From Palaemon carinicauda (Eukaryota; Arthropoda; Malacostraca; Decapoda; Palaemonidae), in contig NC_090728.1 of NCBI RefSeq assembly GCF_036898095.1, positions 92,594,648 to 92,658,647 on the forward strand: DNA of 64,000 bases. The letters are read 5' to 3'. Shown here one piece after another: positions 42,439 to 54,480 of the stretch; the stretch's first letter is position 1, and every line of letters begins with the position of its first letter. A program made the position numbers and the translations under genes. Below the pieces are notes generated by a model. It ran no database searches, was not told where the DNA came from, and saw nothing but the letters and a program-made list of their open reading frames with translations.

Positions 42439-45097
42439 ATGGCTGACCCTTCTCCCGCTTATAGAAAGTGTGTGAAAGGTTGTAAGACCTGGCTTCCTAA
42501 AGCCTCTATTGATCCCGACTCAATTTGTGTTAAATGTAGGAGTAAAGTATGTGACTTGGGGGATCGGTGTGACAAATGTGTTTTGTTGTCTGAGAGGAGT
42601 GGCTGGAATTTGACCGCTTCACTCGTAAACTTCAGAGAGACAGAATTAGACGAAGTTCTTCTCGTTCTAGAGAATTTTCCTCTTCCCGTATCATTGAACA
42701 TCCTTCCCCTGTAGTGGAAGTTTCAGATCCCACTACTGTTACCGCTGAGCCTACGCTAAAGAACATGATGGTCGCTATTCAAGCCCTGGGCGTTAGGGTT
42801 GAATCGCTTGCTGCGGACAGGAACCAACTCGTGTCCGATGTTGATCAATCAAAAAGTGTCAGTGCGAAAAGTGTCAGTGCAAAAAGTGCGGTTAATGTGT
42901 TTAGTGCAGTGGAGGGTGGGTCTGCTCGGACCTGTTGTTCACCTAGCCTTAGACCTCTTCCAAGCTCCCCAACACCTGGGAGAAGGAATGTCGATCGGCG
43001 AAAGGGAACGAGAGGCGTTATCGCTCGAGCAGATGTCCCCTCAAGCGTACCTGTTGACGCTTCACGGGAGGTTAAAGTGTTTACTTCATCTTCGGATGAC
43101 GCTGCACCCAGCCGGGGCTGGCGTCAAGCTTCCAGACCTCTTAAGAGGAAGATGGATGCAAGCGTCTGGTTGTAGCCAATGGAGCAGTCCGGAGCGTTTT
43201 CCTTCTTCTGAGGAAGGTTCTCCTGCTAAACGTCCTGTTAGGATGTCGGATTCTGACAAACGTCAAGTCCAGCCTGTTGCAGATCAAGTTCCTGAGTCTG
43301 GCATCACTTCGGTTCATGCTCCGCCGCCACCGTCAGACTGGTTGTCGTCTTCCGGACACTCTGCATGTTACATGAGCGACGAAGAAGGCGAGTTTGTGGT
43401 TGAAGTAACTTCTCTTGCTTTACCACAAGTTGACCCAAATTGGAGTATGCTGCAAGATATGCAGCAGTAACTCTCTTCCTTTATGCAAACGTATCAACCT
43501 GCGGACAACAAGAGAGTGGCTCGCCAAGATCCCGAGCGTCGGGAAACTTCGCAACTTGACGCTAAGCGTCGTAAGGCGGTTAGTCAAGAGGCGCTTGACA
43601 ACGGACAGCTTTCCAAGCGTCAAGCAATTAAACATGGCGCTGAACGACGTAATAAGGTTTTTGTGAAACGTCGAGAGACTGATCCACTTGACACCAAACG
43701 TCAAGCGTCCAGGCGTGACGCCGAGCTTCAACCGACCAAACGTGACGTCGATCGACAAGCAGCTAAATGTGGCGCCGAGTGACGTGACGTCGAGCGGCAA
43801 GCACGTGACGTCGAGCGTCAAGTAGAACGTGACGCCAAGCGTCAAGCAGTCGGACGTGACGCCGAGCGTAAGAGCCTCGGACGTCGTGATGACACCGGTC
43901 GTACCGAGCGTCAAGATTGCGGACGCCTTACTTCCGATCGTAATGATCGCGAGCGACTTCTTTCTGAGCGTCGAGCGTTGAATCAACGTGACGCCAGACG
44001 TGATGACCCTGCACCTGTGGATGACAGAAGTCAGGCCCGTAAGGAGTTACCTCTTGTTCTGCAAGACGTCTCTACTTCAGTTAGAGTTTTATCGGAGGAA
44101 GAGATTTGATCACCTTTCCCCGGCTGAGCTTTTAGAAGAATTCTTGGAGGGAGAAGAGCCTAAGACCCTTCATCATTCAGTTGATCTTAAGAGAATTATG
44201 AAAGATTTTACGGAAGAGTTTCCAGATCATTTTGTTCCTGTTGCTCCACGTTTCCCCCCTTCGGAGTTTACCCTAGGGAAGGCAGCGAAGGAATCTCTTT
44301 TCATTAAGATGGTTATTTCTCGATCATTGAATTGACCTTTAAGGATGTTGGGAGACTGGATGCAGTCCAAATAAGACCAAGGCAAGATTGCCTTCTCTTT
44401 TCCTCCAGCTATATTAGCCTCCAGGTCAAGCGTGTGGTACGAGACGGGAGAAGTTCTCGGCTCGGGAGTTCCTGCCTCTGCCCAGGGAGACTTTTCAAGC
44501 CTAGTAGACTCTCCTCGTCGGTCGGCCATGAGAAGGACAAAGATTCTATGATCTACTTCTGAACTCGATCATCTTCTCTAAGGCGTCTTCAGAGCCTTCG
44601 AGGTTTTCAACTTTCTGGATTGGACTCTGGGAGCCTTGGGGAAGAAAGTTTCAACCTTTAAGGATACTGACAATGATAGTATTATCCACATCATGTCATG
44701 TATGGATAAAGCCGTTAGACACGGCTCTAATGAGTTGGCAGCCCTATTCTCGGCTGGGGTTCTTAAGAAAAGAGCACAAATGTGTTCTTTTCTTTCCATG
44801 GGGGTCACACCCTTTCAGAAGTCTGAGTTGCTGTATGCACCTCTTTCTCCCTCTCTGTTTCCTCAGGAGTTAGTGAGAGAGGTTGCTTCTGCTTTGACCC
44901 AGAAGGCCACTCAAAATTTAGTCTCAAAGACAGCAAGGAAGGTCTTACCGACATCCTTTACTAGCCGCAAACCGAAAGAAAAAACCCCATTCCCTCAGTT
45001 TTCACAGCCTTTTCGAGGGAAGTCCGTCAGTAGGGGTAGTTCCAGACCCGACGGAAGGAGAGCAAGGAGGAGAGGATCCAGACCTGGGCGAAGCTGA
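42439..45097 (+). pseudogene. DIRS-A2 gag, broken
   Basis: 'MADPSPAYRKCVKGCKTWLP' opens at 42439 with the Cys/His array (H27 replaced by Asp: 'DPDSICVKC'). A frameshift near 42598 follows 'LLSERSG'. Then come 'RNVDRRKGTRGV' near 43000 and a TAG at 43173-43175. The 'AKRDVDRQAAKRD'-type repeat region spans 43600-43940. Then 'SSVWYETGEVLGSGVPASAQ' near 44425, 'FLDWTLGALGKKV' near 44615, 'HIMSCMDKAVRHGSNELAAL' near 44690, and a basic tail ('GRRARRRGSRPGRS') ending 45097. At least five breaks. The last block is the best guide to where gag ends in this family. Confidence 0.8.
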
Positions 45098-46330
45098 GTC
45101 TGACTGCTTTCGCCTTCAGACAGCAGTAGGAGCCAGACTGAACAACTTCTGGCGAGGTTGGGAGGAAAGGGGAGCAGACCCTTGGTCCTTTCTTTTACTG
45201 AAGGATGGATACAAGATTCCTTTCATAAGGAAACCTCCTTTAGTTTTAGATCTGATAGATCTCTCTCCCAGATACAGAGAGGAGTCAAAGAGGCAGGCCA
45301 TGCATCTCCAAATGTCTCTCTTGTTGGAGAAGGCAGTAGAGAGGGTACGAGACTTGCGGTCACCAGCGTTCTACAACCGCCTATTCCTGGTTCCCAAGAA
45401 CTCGGGGGGGATGGAGACCAGTCCTGGATGTAAGTGCCCTCAACGCCTTCGTTCAGAAGACAAAGTTCTCCATGGAGACATCAAAGACTGTGCTAGCAGC
45501 AGTAAGAAAGGGCGACTGGATGGTCTCTTTAGACCTCCAGGACGCTTACTTTCATATCCCCATTCATCCGAGTTTCAAGCGTTACCTGAGGTTCGTTTAC
45601 AGGAAGGAAGTCTTCCAGTTTCGGGCCTTGTGTTTCGGCCTCAGCACCGCTCCTCTAATATTCACAAAGCTTATGCTAAATGTAGCGAGCATACTGTACT
45701 CAAGAGGCATCAGAGCCTCCCTGTATCTGGATGACTGGCTACTCAGAGCTCATTCCTTCAATCGCTGTCTGAAGAATCTGCAAATGACATTGAGATTGTC
45801 AGAAGAACTGGGTCTTCTTGTAAACACAGAAACGTCCCAACTGATTCCATCCCAGAAGATCCTTTATTTGGGGATGGAAATTCAGAGTCTAGCTTTTCGG
45901 GCTTTTCCGTCACCCTCAAGTATGGAACAAGCCCTCCTGAAACTTCGTATTTTTCTAGAGAAAAAGAAAATGTTCTGTGAGAGAGTGGATGAGTCTGCTG
46001 GGAACCCTCTCCTCGCTGGAGCAGTTTGTTTCCCTGAGAAGACTGAATCTCCGTCCTCTTCAATTCCACCTCAATCATCATTGGGACAAGGAAAAAAGCC
46101 TAGAGACGGAAAGCATTCCCCTTACGGAACCAGTAAGAAGTTGCCTCCAGTGGTGGAATGATCCGGGCAAACTTCAGGAAGGTCTCTCACTGGAACAAAG
46201 GAGCCCAGACCTTGCGTTGTGTTCCGACCCTTCGGACTCTGGGTGGGGAGCAACACTGGGCAAGTTGGAGATCTCGGGTCTGTGGACAAGAGATCAGGAG
46301 AGCGGACATAATGAGACAGAGAATCATTGA
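45098..46330 (+). pseudogene. DIRS-A2 pol: RT and truncated RNase H
   Basis: 'LNNFWRGWEERGADPWSFLL' near 45139 opens RT. Seven G at 45404-45410 give +1 against the in-frame six, shifting 'NSGGWRPVLDV'. The next frame reads 'DWMVSLDLQDAYFHIPIHP' and 'LCFGLSTAPLIFTKLMLNVA', then YLDD at 45724-45735 and 'TSQLIPSQKILYLGMEIQSL'. RNase H begins near 46214 (Asp to Pro change in 'LCSDPSDSGWGATL') and breaks off at about 46300 ('GLWTRDQESG'). It is joined to non-coding sequence by a deletion. Inactive. Confidence 0.85.
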
Positions 46331-46427
46331 AGTCGGCTTCCTTATCAGGTACGAACCCTTAAGCTTGTTTATTAACTCTTAAGTAAAATTCCAACAATGT
46401 TGGCTGTCTCTGACCCTCCACCAAGGG

Positions 46428-46737
46428 TGTCAATCAGCTATATATATAACCACTGGGTAAGTCTGATGTTTAAAAATTATATTTTCATAATAGAATAAAT
46501 TTTTGAACATACCCGGTGGTTATATATAATTTAATTCCCCCCTCCTCCCTCTAGAGACCTATGGGCATGGAAGATCTGAGGAATCATGGAATGGTTCCAG
46601 GTACCTCGCGAGAGGGCACGCTGGTGGTACACCTGGCTACTCAATCTGCGATTGCCGCGAGTTTTGAATTTCTGCCGGATGTCAGGGACCAAAGCTATAT
46701 ATATAACCACCGGGTAAGTATGTTCAAAAATGTATTT
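46428..46737 (-). repeat. ICR (46428-46530) and right ITR of A2
   Basis: 'ACCACTGGGTAAGTCTGATG' complements the left edge and 'TTTTTGAACATACCCGGTGG' the right edge. The right ITR repeats the left leader inverted ('CTCAATCTGCGATTGCCGCG', 'GAGTTTTGAATTTCTGCCGG'). Confidence 0.9.
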
Positions 46738-47307
46738 GTTCCGTAACCGAAATACAAACCATGCTATTTACATAGGGTTTACTTTCGGCGTAGCTGAAAT
46801 GACGAGCCATTAGATTTTAACGAGGGTATATTACCCCCGCGCTAGTTAGCAGGGGGGTAGGGGAGTGGTAGCTAGCTACCCCTCCCCCCTCACACACCGG
46901 TGAACTGCTTCACTTCACTTTTGGCTCGGACAATGAACAGACGTCTCTGTTCCGTCCTCGCATGGCAGCCATTAATGCTTTGTCTTACTAATTACTTACT
47001 TTTCTTATACTTAATATATATATGTAAACATTCTTATGTTTATGTATATATTTGAGTATAGAAAGACAGTAAGTTTCCTTTTCAGTGTTTGTGCTGTGTG
47101 TGTGTGTAGGAAGTTCACTCATTGTACGACGACAACTCCGTGTGGTCTCAGGCCACTACGGTGACTTTTCATGGGTCGCGATCTCTCCCTTGGTCCTTCG
47201 GTCCCCCTTCGGCGGGCGCCGTGGGGAATCGTCATCGCTGGACTCTACTTACTGATATGTTTCTCCGCTGTTCCTCCTTCCCTACGGGGAACTTGATAAT
47301 ATATCAC

Positions 47308-47381
<74 letters not shown>

Positions 47382-47515
47382 AGTCTACCTGGCCGAACAG
47401 GCCTTTTTCTGTGGTGGGTGTTGTGGGAGGGGTTTTATGCTGTCTCCGCAAGGAGAAACTCTGCTCCGGTTTAGCTGGACTCGGGTTTGTATGGCTAAGA
47501 AAAATACAAATTACT
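46738..47515 (+). mobile_element. DIRS-B3, short internally deleted copy
   Basis: Left end 'GTTCCGTAACCGAAATAC' at 46738, ITR and leader to about 47300, a (GA)n tract, about 100 bp, then the B right edge ('GGTTTGTATGGCTAAGAA' near 47486). It has no genes. It abuts the truncated edge of A2. Confidence 0.8.
47307..47379 (+). repeat. (GA)n microsatellite
   Basis: About 36 GA units with one GG interruption near 47330. Confidence 0.97.
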
Positions 47516-47709
47516 TAAAAAAAATTTTATACTGTATTATTTATAACCACAAAATCAAGTCCCACCTGTTGGTGGAATAGGGTCTCAATTGTTTTGAGAT
47601 TTTTTTTTAGCCAAATCTTAAGTAACATAGAAATGAATTTATAGGGTATTGAAAATTTAGCAAAGCATAGCCCTCTGAATGTCCATTGAAACTGTCTCCT
47701 ATTTTACAG

Positions 47710-47825
47710 AACTCCACAAACAATCAAGCCTGTGTCACCTTCAACTTCATTTTCAAATTTTTCTCTCTTAGATGATGATGACTTTGAAGACTTTTGTGAT
47801 TTTGAATCTGAAGATATAAAGACTG
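47710..47825 (+). CDS. Second exon of the candidate host gene, acidic
   Basis: The acceptor 'CTATTTTACAG' ends at 47709 and the donor GTGAGT begins at 47826. With phase 2 from the exon ending at 26540 it reads V-TPQTIKPVSPSTSFSNFSL, then 'LDDDDFEDFCDFESEDIKTG', open throughout; in the other two frames stops appear. It exits in phase 1. The run of Asp/Glu with Phe spaced by two or three residues resembles acidic interaction motifs of DNA-repair proteins, but no family is identified. The following exon is not recognised in the window, perhaps because later introns are also long. Confidence 0.5.
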
Positions 47826-48139
47826 GTGAGTTTACTTGTTTTTTCCATAGTGTGCCATTTTTTACTTGATTGCTTGATGTATTGGTAGTGTAAATTGACA
47901 CCAAAAAAATTATTGCTTGATCTTGCCTGAGTGTCTTTCGTAACATAACTTTTTCACGTAATGAGTCATGTTTTACGTGTAAATTGCCTAATTCGTTCCA
48001 AGCCCTACGAAAAAACCACATTAAATTTTATAATAAAGGTAAAACCAGAATGAAAGAGCCTAATACATTTGAATCATCCGATATACCTAACCTAACCGTT
48101 AATTTTTAAATGAAGTACTGTATATTAGAACATAATGCA

Positions 48140-48375
48140 ATACTGTACACATACATATACCAAGGCACTTCCCCCAATTTTGGGGGGTAGCCGACATCAA
48201 CAAATGAAACAAAACAAAAAGGGGACCTCTACTCTCTACGTTCCTCCCAGCCTGACAAGGGACTCAACTGAGTTCAGCTGGTACTGCTAGGGTGCCACAG
48301 CCCACCCTCCCCCGTTATGCACCACAGATGAAGCTTCATAATGCTGAATCCCCTACTGCTGCTACCTCCGCGGTC
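48140..48375. repeat. Dispersed repeat containing a CCCCCAATTTTGGGGGG palindrome
   Basis: A GC-richer segment ('CCTCCCAGCCTGACAAGG', 'AGCTGGTACTGCTAGGG') interrupting the A/T-rich Tigger tail. A SINE-like repeat is possible, but no tRNA-type boxes were confirmed. Confidence 0.45.
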
Positions 48376-48639
48376 AATAAGTAATGAAAAATATTACAGT
48401 ACTACGAAAATTGATACGAAGATGTGGAACCTTATCTTTCGAGTGAGGCAATATCTGAAAGCAAAATTGTCAGCAAAGGAGGAGGGCATATAGCAGAAAA
48501 CATTAAAAAAATCGCAGAAACATTAGCACTTAACTTTTCGAATTATATAACAAATGGCAGAAAACATCAACACATAATTATATTGATTTTTTTCTTTTCT
48601 AATTTTTTTATCCTTTTTTCACTTTACATTTTGCACTTT

Positions 48640-50400
48640 CTAAATTTCATCAGTTTCTTCTTCACTTCCATTCTTGTTTTTTTTCAGATCACCTTGACCT
48701 TCACCTTGACTCCTTAAGAAATAACAATCCAAATAAGCTTGTTTTGGCTTACTTTTTAAAATGTTTCTGAAATGACTCAGGCAAATGTCATTAAACTGCA
48801 CAAGCAGGCAACTTGTGTGAACCTTTTTGGGGTATTTCTTTTCTGTGAAGTCTGCCACTTTATGATACGAAGATAACATTTCCTTAATTTCTGCCATTGT
48901 CATACTTGTATGTGTGTCCTTCTAATCGTCGCCAGAGAACTGTTCCTGAACGATGTTCAGCTCGGTGTCCGTCGTAAGTTTCTCTTGGTGTTCCTTGAGA
49001 AGTTCATTAATATCATCTTCATCGACGACCAGCCCAAGTGAAACGATTTCCTCAACCTCAGGTTGCAGAAAAGGTTCAGGATTGTTAACCGTTAAAGGCT
49101 TCCCTTTCAGCTAGGCCTACCCTGAATCCCTCGAAGTCTTGTGCAGGACGGCATCAGGCCACAGCTTCTTCCACGAAGAGTTCAAGGTGCGCCTCGAAAC
49201 CTCCTGCCAAGCTTTATCAATGAGTCGCAGGCATATCACAATATCAAAATGCTCCTTCCAAAATTTTACGAAGGGTGAGATTTGTACTGTCAGTGATTTT
49301 GAAACATCCGTATAGAGCTTTTTGAAATTTAGAAATTACTTGCTGATCCATTGGCTGGAGGAGATGGGTGGGATTAGGTTGAAGGTAGAGAACCTTGATA
49401 AAGGAATATTCTTGGAGGATATCATCCTCGAGGAAACGATATCGGCTTCAATGACCTTAGATGTCAGGATGCCAGAAAACCTCAAATCAATCAATCAATC
49501 AATCATCTTCGAGGCCAGGAGGGTGAGCAGGGGCGTTGTCTAACACCAGCAGACATTTCAGCGGGAGGTGGTTCTCGTCCTGATAATTTTCAGCAGTCAG
49601 ACCGAAACAGAGGTTTAACCCCTCTACGAAGAATTGCCTTGTTACCCAGGCTTTTGCATTAGCCCTCCTCATCACTGGAAGCTACTCCTTTAGCACTTTG
49701 CGGGACTTGTAGGCCCAAGGACTCTCAAATGATACACCAGTAGGGCTTAACCTTATAATCCTCAGTAGGGGCTTAACCTTATAATCCTCAGTAGGGGCTT
49801 AACCTTATAATCCCCAGTAGGGGCTTAACCTTATAATCCTCAGTAGGGGCTTAACCTTATAATCCCCAGTAGGGGCTTAACCTTATAATCCCCAATGGCA
49901 TTGGCACGAAGTACAAGGGTACGCCTGTCCTTCATAGACTTATACCCGGGCAGCCTCTCTTTGTCGTAGTTGAAGACTTGCTGGGGAATGTAGCATTTCT
50001 GGAGAGTCAATTTGTTGAAATTTCTCAAGAAAGGCTTTGGCTGCTTTCATGTCCGAGTTGGCAGCCTCACCATGCCGCATCACTGAATGAACACCACTCC
50101 GTATCCTAAATTTTTCAAACCACCCATGTAAAGCTTTGAACTTTGTTGGTGCCTTCTGCGACATCCCTTCTCCTGCGTTGTCTTCAGCCTAAGCATGCAC
50201 AAAAGCACCAAAAAAAGGCGCTGGCCTTGTGGCAAATTACTGTCTTGGTGATTGTGTCTCCAGCGATTTCCTTGTCCTTAATCCAGAGGAAAAGAAGTCT
50301 CTTCATCTTATCATGGATGTGGCTCCTCTTACTTGAAAAGAAATTCATGCCTTTAGGTGTTGCTGCTTTGATGGCTTCCTTCTGCTTAAGGGGGCTGGCC
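48640..50400 (-). pseudogene. Tigger/pogo transposase, broken
   Basis: From the right: 'ITKTVICHKASAFFGAF' (about 50235-50185), then 'KFKALHGWFEKFRIRSGVHS' (from 50140) and 'VMRHGEAANSDMKAAKAFLE', the linker before the catalytic core. 'IPQQVFNYDKERLPGYKSMK' near 49990-49935 covers the first-Asp region (N-Y-D, usually C/A-D-E-T; the following residues are altered). 'DRRTLVLRANAIGDYKVKPL' is next, where a 26-bp tandem repeat breaks the frame. The C-terminus at 48903-48640 reads 'TMAEIKEMLSSYHKVADFTE' and 'FNDICLSHFRNILK'. Inactive. Confidence 0.85.
49738..49890 (-). repeat. Six 26-bp tandem copies inside the Tigger transposase
   Basis: Unit 'GTAGGGGCTTAACCTTATAA' plus 6 bp, six copies nearly identical. 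On the coding strand it repeats the 'YKVKPLL' codons. Period 26 breaks the frame. Confidence 0.95.
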
Positions 50401-50405
50401 GGCTA

Positions 50406-50821
50406 ATGCCGTTTTTTAAGAACAGTAATTTGACATTCATGCCGCTTAATAAGGCGACTTAGGAAATCTCCAAACTGCATAGGATTTTTGCCTCTGACCT
50501 TCGGTTTTGTGACGCCAGGGCGATTTATTCTGAAAGTTAGTGTTTTATCAAATTCTACATCCTCCCTTGATACTTAATATTAAGACCTGGAATTATTACC
50601 CTATATAGACCTGATGTAGACCTCCAATAAAACAGAGATTTTTTTTTTTCTAAAACTCATTGTTTTTGTCTGATAGGAATTTTTTGATAATGGTAAAAAA
50701 TAAACCCTATAAATAAGGGGAAAAAAATAAGAAAAAAAATTGGAAAAAGGGGCTCTGTTTGAATGTTTTATAATGTCCTTCTAAGTTATATACCACATTT
50801 CAATGCTATACCTTTAAAACT
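50406..50821. other. No gene seen
   Basis: A/T-rich sequence with A-runs. Confidence 0.5.
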
Positions 50822-51533
50822 AAGGGAGAAGATAGAATTTGGTCAATAAGTATAGTTTTGAGATATGGGCATTCAAAGTTTTTCTTTGTATTTCTTAAAA
50901 AGACATTATTAATAAATCATGATTATTGTGAATTTTATGTTCCTTTTTAGATATTAATAAACCAAAACATGTTATTTATCTAATTTAATTATAAATGAAG
51001 ATGCCTTTGCTCAATATCTTGCTTCATTAGGCCAGATGGTCGCTCCTTTATCATCTCTCTCCTTCACTAATTCCGCTAGTATCGCCGATATTGCCCACTT
51101 CTGAACTCTTATTAGAGCCAATTTTCTTCTTCTGTATGGTGAAATTGTCTTTTCCTCTTTAGCATATCTTTAAAGATAAGGGAGAAGATAGAATTTGTAG
51201 GTCAATAAGTATAGTTTTGAGATAGGGTTGTTCAAAGTTTTTCTTTGTATTTTTTACAAAGACAGTATTTGTAAATTCTAATTATTGTGAATTTTATGTT
51301 CCTCTTTGGATATTGATAAAACTAAAAAAATTTTATCATAATTTAATCATAAATGAAGATCCCTTTGCTCAATATCTTGCTTCTTTATGCAAGACGGTCG
51401 CTCTTTCATCATCTCTCCTTCACTAACTTCGCTAATGTCGCCGATATTACCCACTTCTGAACTCTTATTAGAGCAAATTTTCTTCTTCTTTATGTTAGCA
51501 AGATGTTGAAATTGTCTTTTCCTCTTTGGCATG
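50822..51533. repeat. 356-bp tandem duplication
   Basis: 'AAGGGAGAAGATAGAATTT' starts copies at 50822 and 51178. Both carry 'AGTATAGTTTTGAGATA', 'GCTCAATATCTTGCTTC' and 'CACTTCTGAACTCTTATTAG'. The copies differ by substitutions and short indels. Confidence 0.9.
51347..51532 (-). CDS. Small basic ORF, unknown
   Basis: 61 codons: 'MPKRKRQFQHLANIKKKKIC', then 'SEVGNIGDISEVSEGEMMKE' and onward. Lys/Arg-rich start followed by an acidic stretch, like N-termini of some transposases. In the other duplicate the same region (about 51172-51005) starts 'MLKRKRQFHH' and is broken. No further domain follows downstream. Not recognised. Confidence 0.3.
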   Translation of the reverse strand: MPKRKRQFQHLANIKKKKICSNKSSEVGNIGDISEVSEGEMMKERPSCIKKQDIEQRDLHL

Positions 51534-52849
51534 AGGAAATTCTAACGGAAACCAAGAAAAATAGACATAAAAGCGACTGAATGTCAGAGGTCAGACTCAA
51601 ACATATACTCTCTCTGAGGTTCATGCTAGCACTGAATGGTTTAATCATGAAACTTCCTGTCTTGTGACTCATGGAATATATACAGATGCCATTGCTTACT
51701 ATTTGTTTTATATTAAAAGGTTATAATTATCAAAATTTACGATAACAGAAGAAATACTGCATTTTCTTGAAGGGATCAATGTTTTTGGTTTATTTAGTTA
51801 CTTTTACTAATTACCCTATAACTATGAAAGTAAGAGGAATTTTGTCAAAATATTCTCCATTGCCTATCGTTGACAGATTTCAGCCCTACTCTTTAACGAA
51901 AATACTCAACCACTTGCCACCCTCCTACTTGATTACCTCCATCTTCGTCTCCATAGAAAGCATCCTTGTCTTCTTTCCTTGATCATCAGCAACATTCTTA
52001 TGATCCATGGCTATAGAATTACGGGTTGAAAGCAACATGAAAACTATAAGTTCAAAATCGAAACGACTAACACGAATTCAAACTGAACGATATAGAATAC
52101 TGAAACTACGATGGAAGAGAGTTTAAAGTTTTTACGGCGTGCAAATTTTAAAATTTTCGTTTTGTATCCTGAGTATTTTTTCCTAATCTGGGGCAAAAAA
52201 TTCTTCATATGCAGAAACTTTCATATCTAGATTTCACTACAAATGTTCATCCTTCATGTAGGAGTACTCTTCAGTGCGAGCTTGAAAGGTCAGTGAAGTT
52301 TGGTAACTAGGTAGTTGATTGTTAGCAGGCTGGAGAGTGACAGGGTACCACACATTCTCATTTGCTATTTTTTTCTCTATTTTCAACTGCATTAGTATAT
52401 GGACTTCTCTGCTTTGCCCTGGATAATTTTGATAGTTGAAGTTTAGTGTTTTATTGTAATCTTTTTGTGTTTACCTTAAGTTTGTGGATAAATAAATACA
52501 ATACAGTAGATGAGTGTGTATATTCTATTGCTACCATTTTGTAAAAACCTAAATTTTGAGATGTATTCTGAGGTATCTGCTGTATCTGTAATCATTCAAT
52601 ATTATTGAGTTTTCCTGTTTATTCTGCTGTGAATAGTGGAATGGTGATAAGGTAAATAAGTTATTTGAGACTTATAATTGTAGTACTGCAGTCCTAGATA
52701 CTTTTTTTCCCTTCTCATAGATCATGCTTTTTAATCCATTGCTCTACAATGAATTTGATCTGGTAGGAGTTGCAAAGGATTGCAGTTGACCAGCTTGAGA
52801 TTACTGAGAATGGATCATCACATACCAGTGTCAGCTCCCAAATCAGTTT
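51534..52849. other. No gene seen
   Basis: A/T-rich anonymous DNA, probably intron or intergenic. No exon joining in phase 1 to 47825 was recognised. Confidence 0.5.
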
Positions 52850-54480
52850 GTTCCCACACTAACAAACCTGGAGTTATTTAGGTCGATATTCTTTTGGCGA
52901 AGCTGGAAGGTAGCCATTAGACTTTAAATGCAATGAACCACGTCACTTTTTTCTTTTGGCTGGTAGAGATCGGACGTCTCCGCTCTCTCTTCCTCAAGGC
53001 TTAGCCATATTGACAAACTTGATTTCATGCTCTTTTTATTTTCAGGTGTGACTGAGCTTCTTTCTGTTGCCTTTGCGGCACTTTTATGCCGTCGCTTGAG
53101 ACCGACCTGCACTCCGTGTGCCCAACTTGCAGGGGGCATTACTTTGAGCAGGGCTCGCCCTGTGATGAGTGTAGTGAGTGGCCTGCCTCCCAGTGGGAGA
53201 GATGAGAGATTTGGATGTCACAGGAAGAAGAAAGCTAAGCATGATCTTTCTCCCTGAGGGTCTTCCGCTGGGGTGAAAAGATCGCAAGCTTCTTCTTCGC
53301 GTATGTCTAAATCTCTTCCCGAAGCTCCTGCTCACTTGCCTTCCTTCGGGAGGCAATCAAGTAGTAACGCAGACCGTTTAACTCTTGGTAACCTTGGGGT
53401 ATTGGAAAGGGTTGATGCTTGTCCTAGTGAGGCACCTTCACCTCCAGCCACCAGGGAGGCATTTTCACTTGCAGATGTGTTGTAGGTGTGGCCGTCTCTG
53501 GGAGTTTCTGCTCCCCCTTCGAAGGAAGCGCTGATGCAACTTTTGCCCTCTCTTAGTGCTTCCACGCTCAGACAAGGTGATCGTTCCCGTTTTCCCCTCC
53601 AATGGCCTCCTGCTGATGTTGAGTCCTCTCTCCTTCCTGGGACATTGTCGTCACCTAACCTACAGCCTTCTCTTTCTTCCCACAGGAATGGTTCCAGCTT
53701 GCTTGTGAACCCCCTGTCTGCTGCGGACGTATATGATCTTCAAGCGGCCAGCATTCCATCTGCTCGCCAATCGTAGGGAAGAGACTTCATCTTCTAGTCC
53801 TTCTGGATGGTCTTTGTCAGGATGTCGTTCACGATGATCCTAAAATTATCTAAGAGATCGCAGATCATTGTGATCTCGGCGTTCTAACTCTAAGAGCTTC
53901 ATGCTCACAAGACCGAAGGTTATCACAGTCTCGGAGTTCTTCATTTAGAATGCATTCTAACTCTAGAGCTTCACGCTCACGAGACCGCAGGTTATCACAG
54001 TCTCGGTGCTCTTCATCTAGAAGTTGTTATATGTCTCGAGCTAAAAGCTCACTATCATAAGCTAAACGCTCTAGATTGAGGTCTGGATATTCGCATTCGC
54101 GATCTCAGCACTCACGATCACGAGTGTGACGCTCATGATCATGAGGGTAGCGCTCATACTCACGATCGCGATCAGAGCACTCACGACGTTCAAGCTTCAG
54201 GATACAATAATCGGATGATTCTCTAGGCAGGTGCCGAAAGTGGAGAGCACACGCTTGAGAAATTCTTCCCTTGGGGGATCCTCACTCTTCGATCCAGAAG
54301 AGATAGAGAGGGCAGCTGATTGGTGGAGAAAATCCTCCACAGGGCCATGACTTCCTGTCCCTATGGCAGTTTTTCTAAGCCTTCCAGGAATCAGCCTAGC
54401 ACCTCGAATCCCTCGACCTCTAGGTCCTCTGAATCATCTAAGGGAGGGGTCTTCAAAAATTGACTTAGTTTACAAGAACA
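52850..54480 (+). pseudogene. DIRS-C3: left end and decayed gag
   Basis: A degenerate left end ('GGCGAAGCTGGAAGGTAGCC' near 52898), then an acceptor-like 'TTTATTTTCAG' at 53045. Gag then shows 'CGTFMPSLETDLHSVCPTCR' near 53072 and 'CDECSEWPASQWER' near 53160-53204, the C-family Cys/His array. Downstream are many stops. 53850-54190 is rich in alternating 'CTCACGATC'/'GAGACCG' words, probably a decayed gag repeat. It ends near 54480, and no pol follows. Confidence 0.65.

Larger units (their letters stand above)
42077..46737 (+). mobile_element. DIRS retrotransposon A2, recombinase deleted
   Basis: Left ITR ('TTTTAAACATCAGACTTACC'), gag, RT and the front of RNase H. It then goes straight to the pre-ICR segment, ICR and right ITR. 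The rest of pol and the whole recombinase are missing. The outer ~25 bp of the right edge predicted by the ICR are lost where B3 abuts. It is the same family as A1. Confidence 0.9.
47925..50405 (-). mobile_element. Tigger/pogo DNA transposon, N-terminal part lost
   Basis: The minus-strand transposase ends near 48640. The non-coding 3' part reaches about 47925 and contains 'TTCGTTCCAAGCCCTACGAA'. The DNA-binding N-terminus and the right end were not found beyond 50405. A second dispersed repeat sits inside it at 48140-48375. Confidence 0.75.

Noticed and set aside
52720..52770. Possible third host exon after 'CTTCTCATAG'
   Set aside because: In the phase required from 47825 it meets a stop after four codons.
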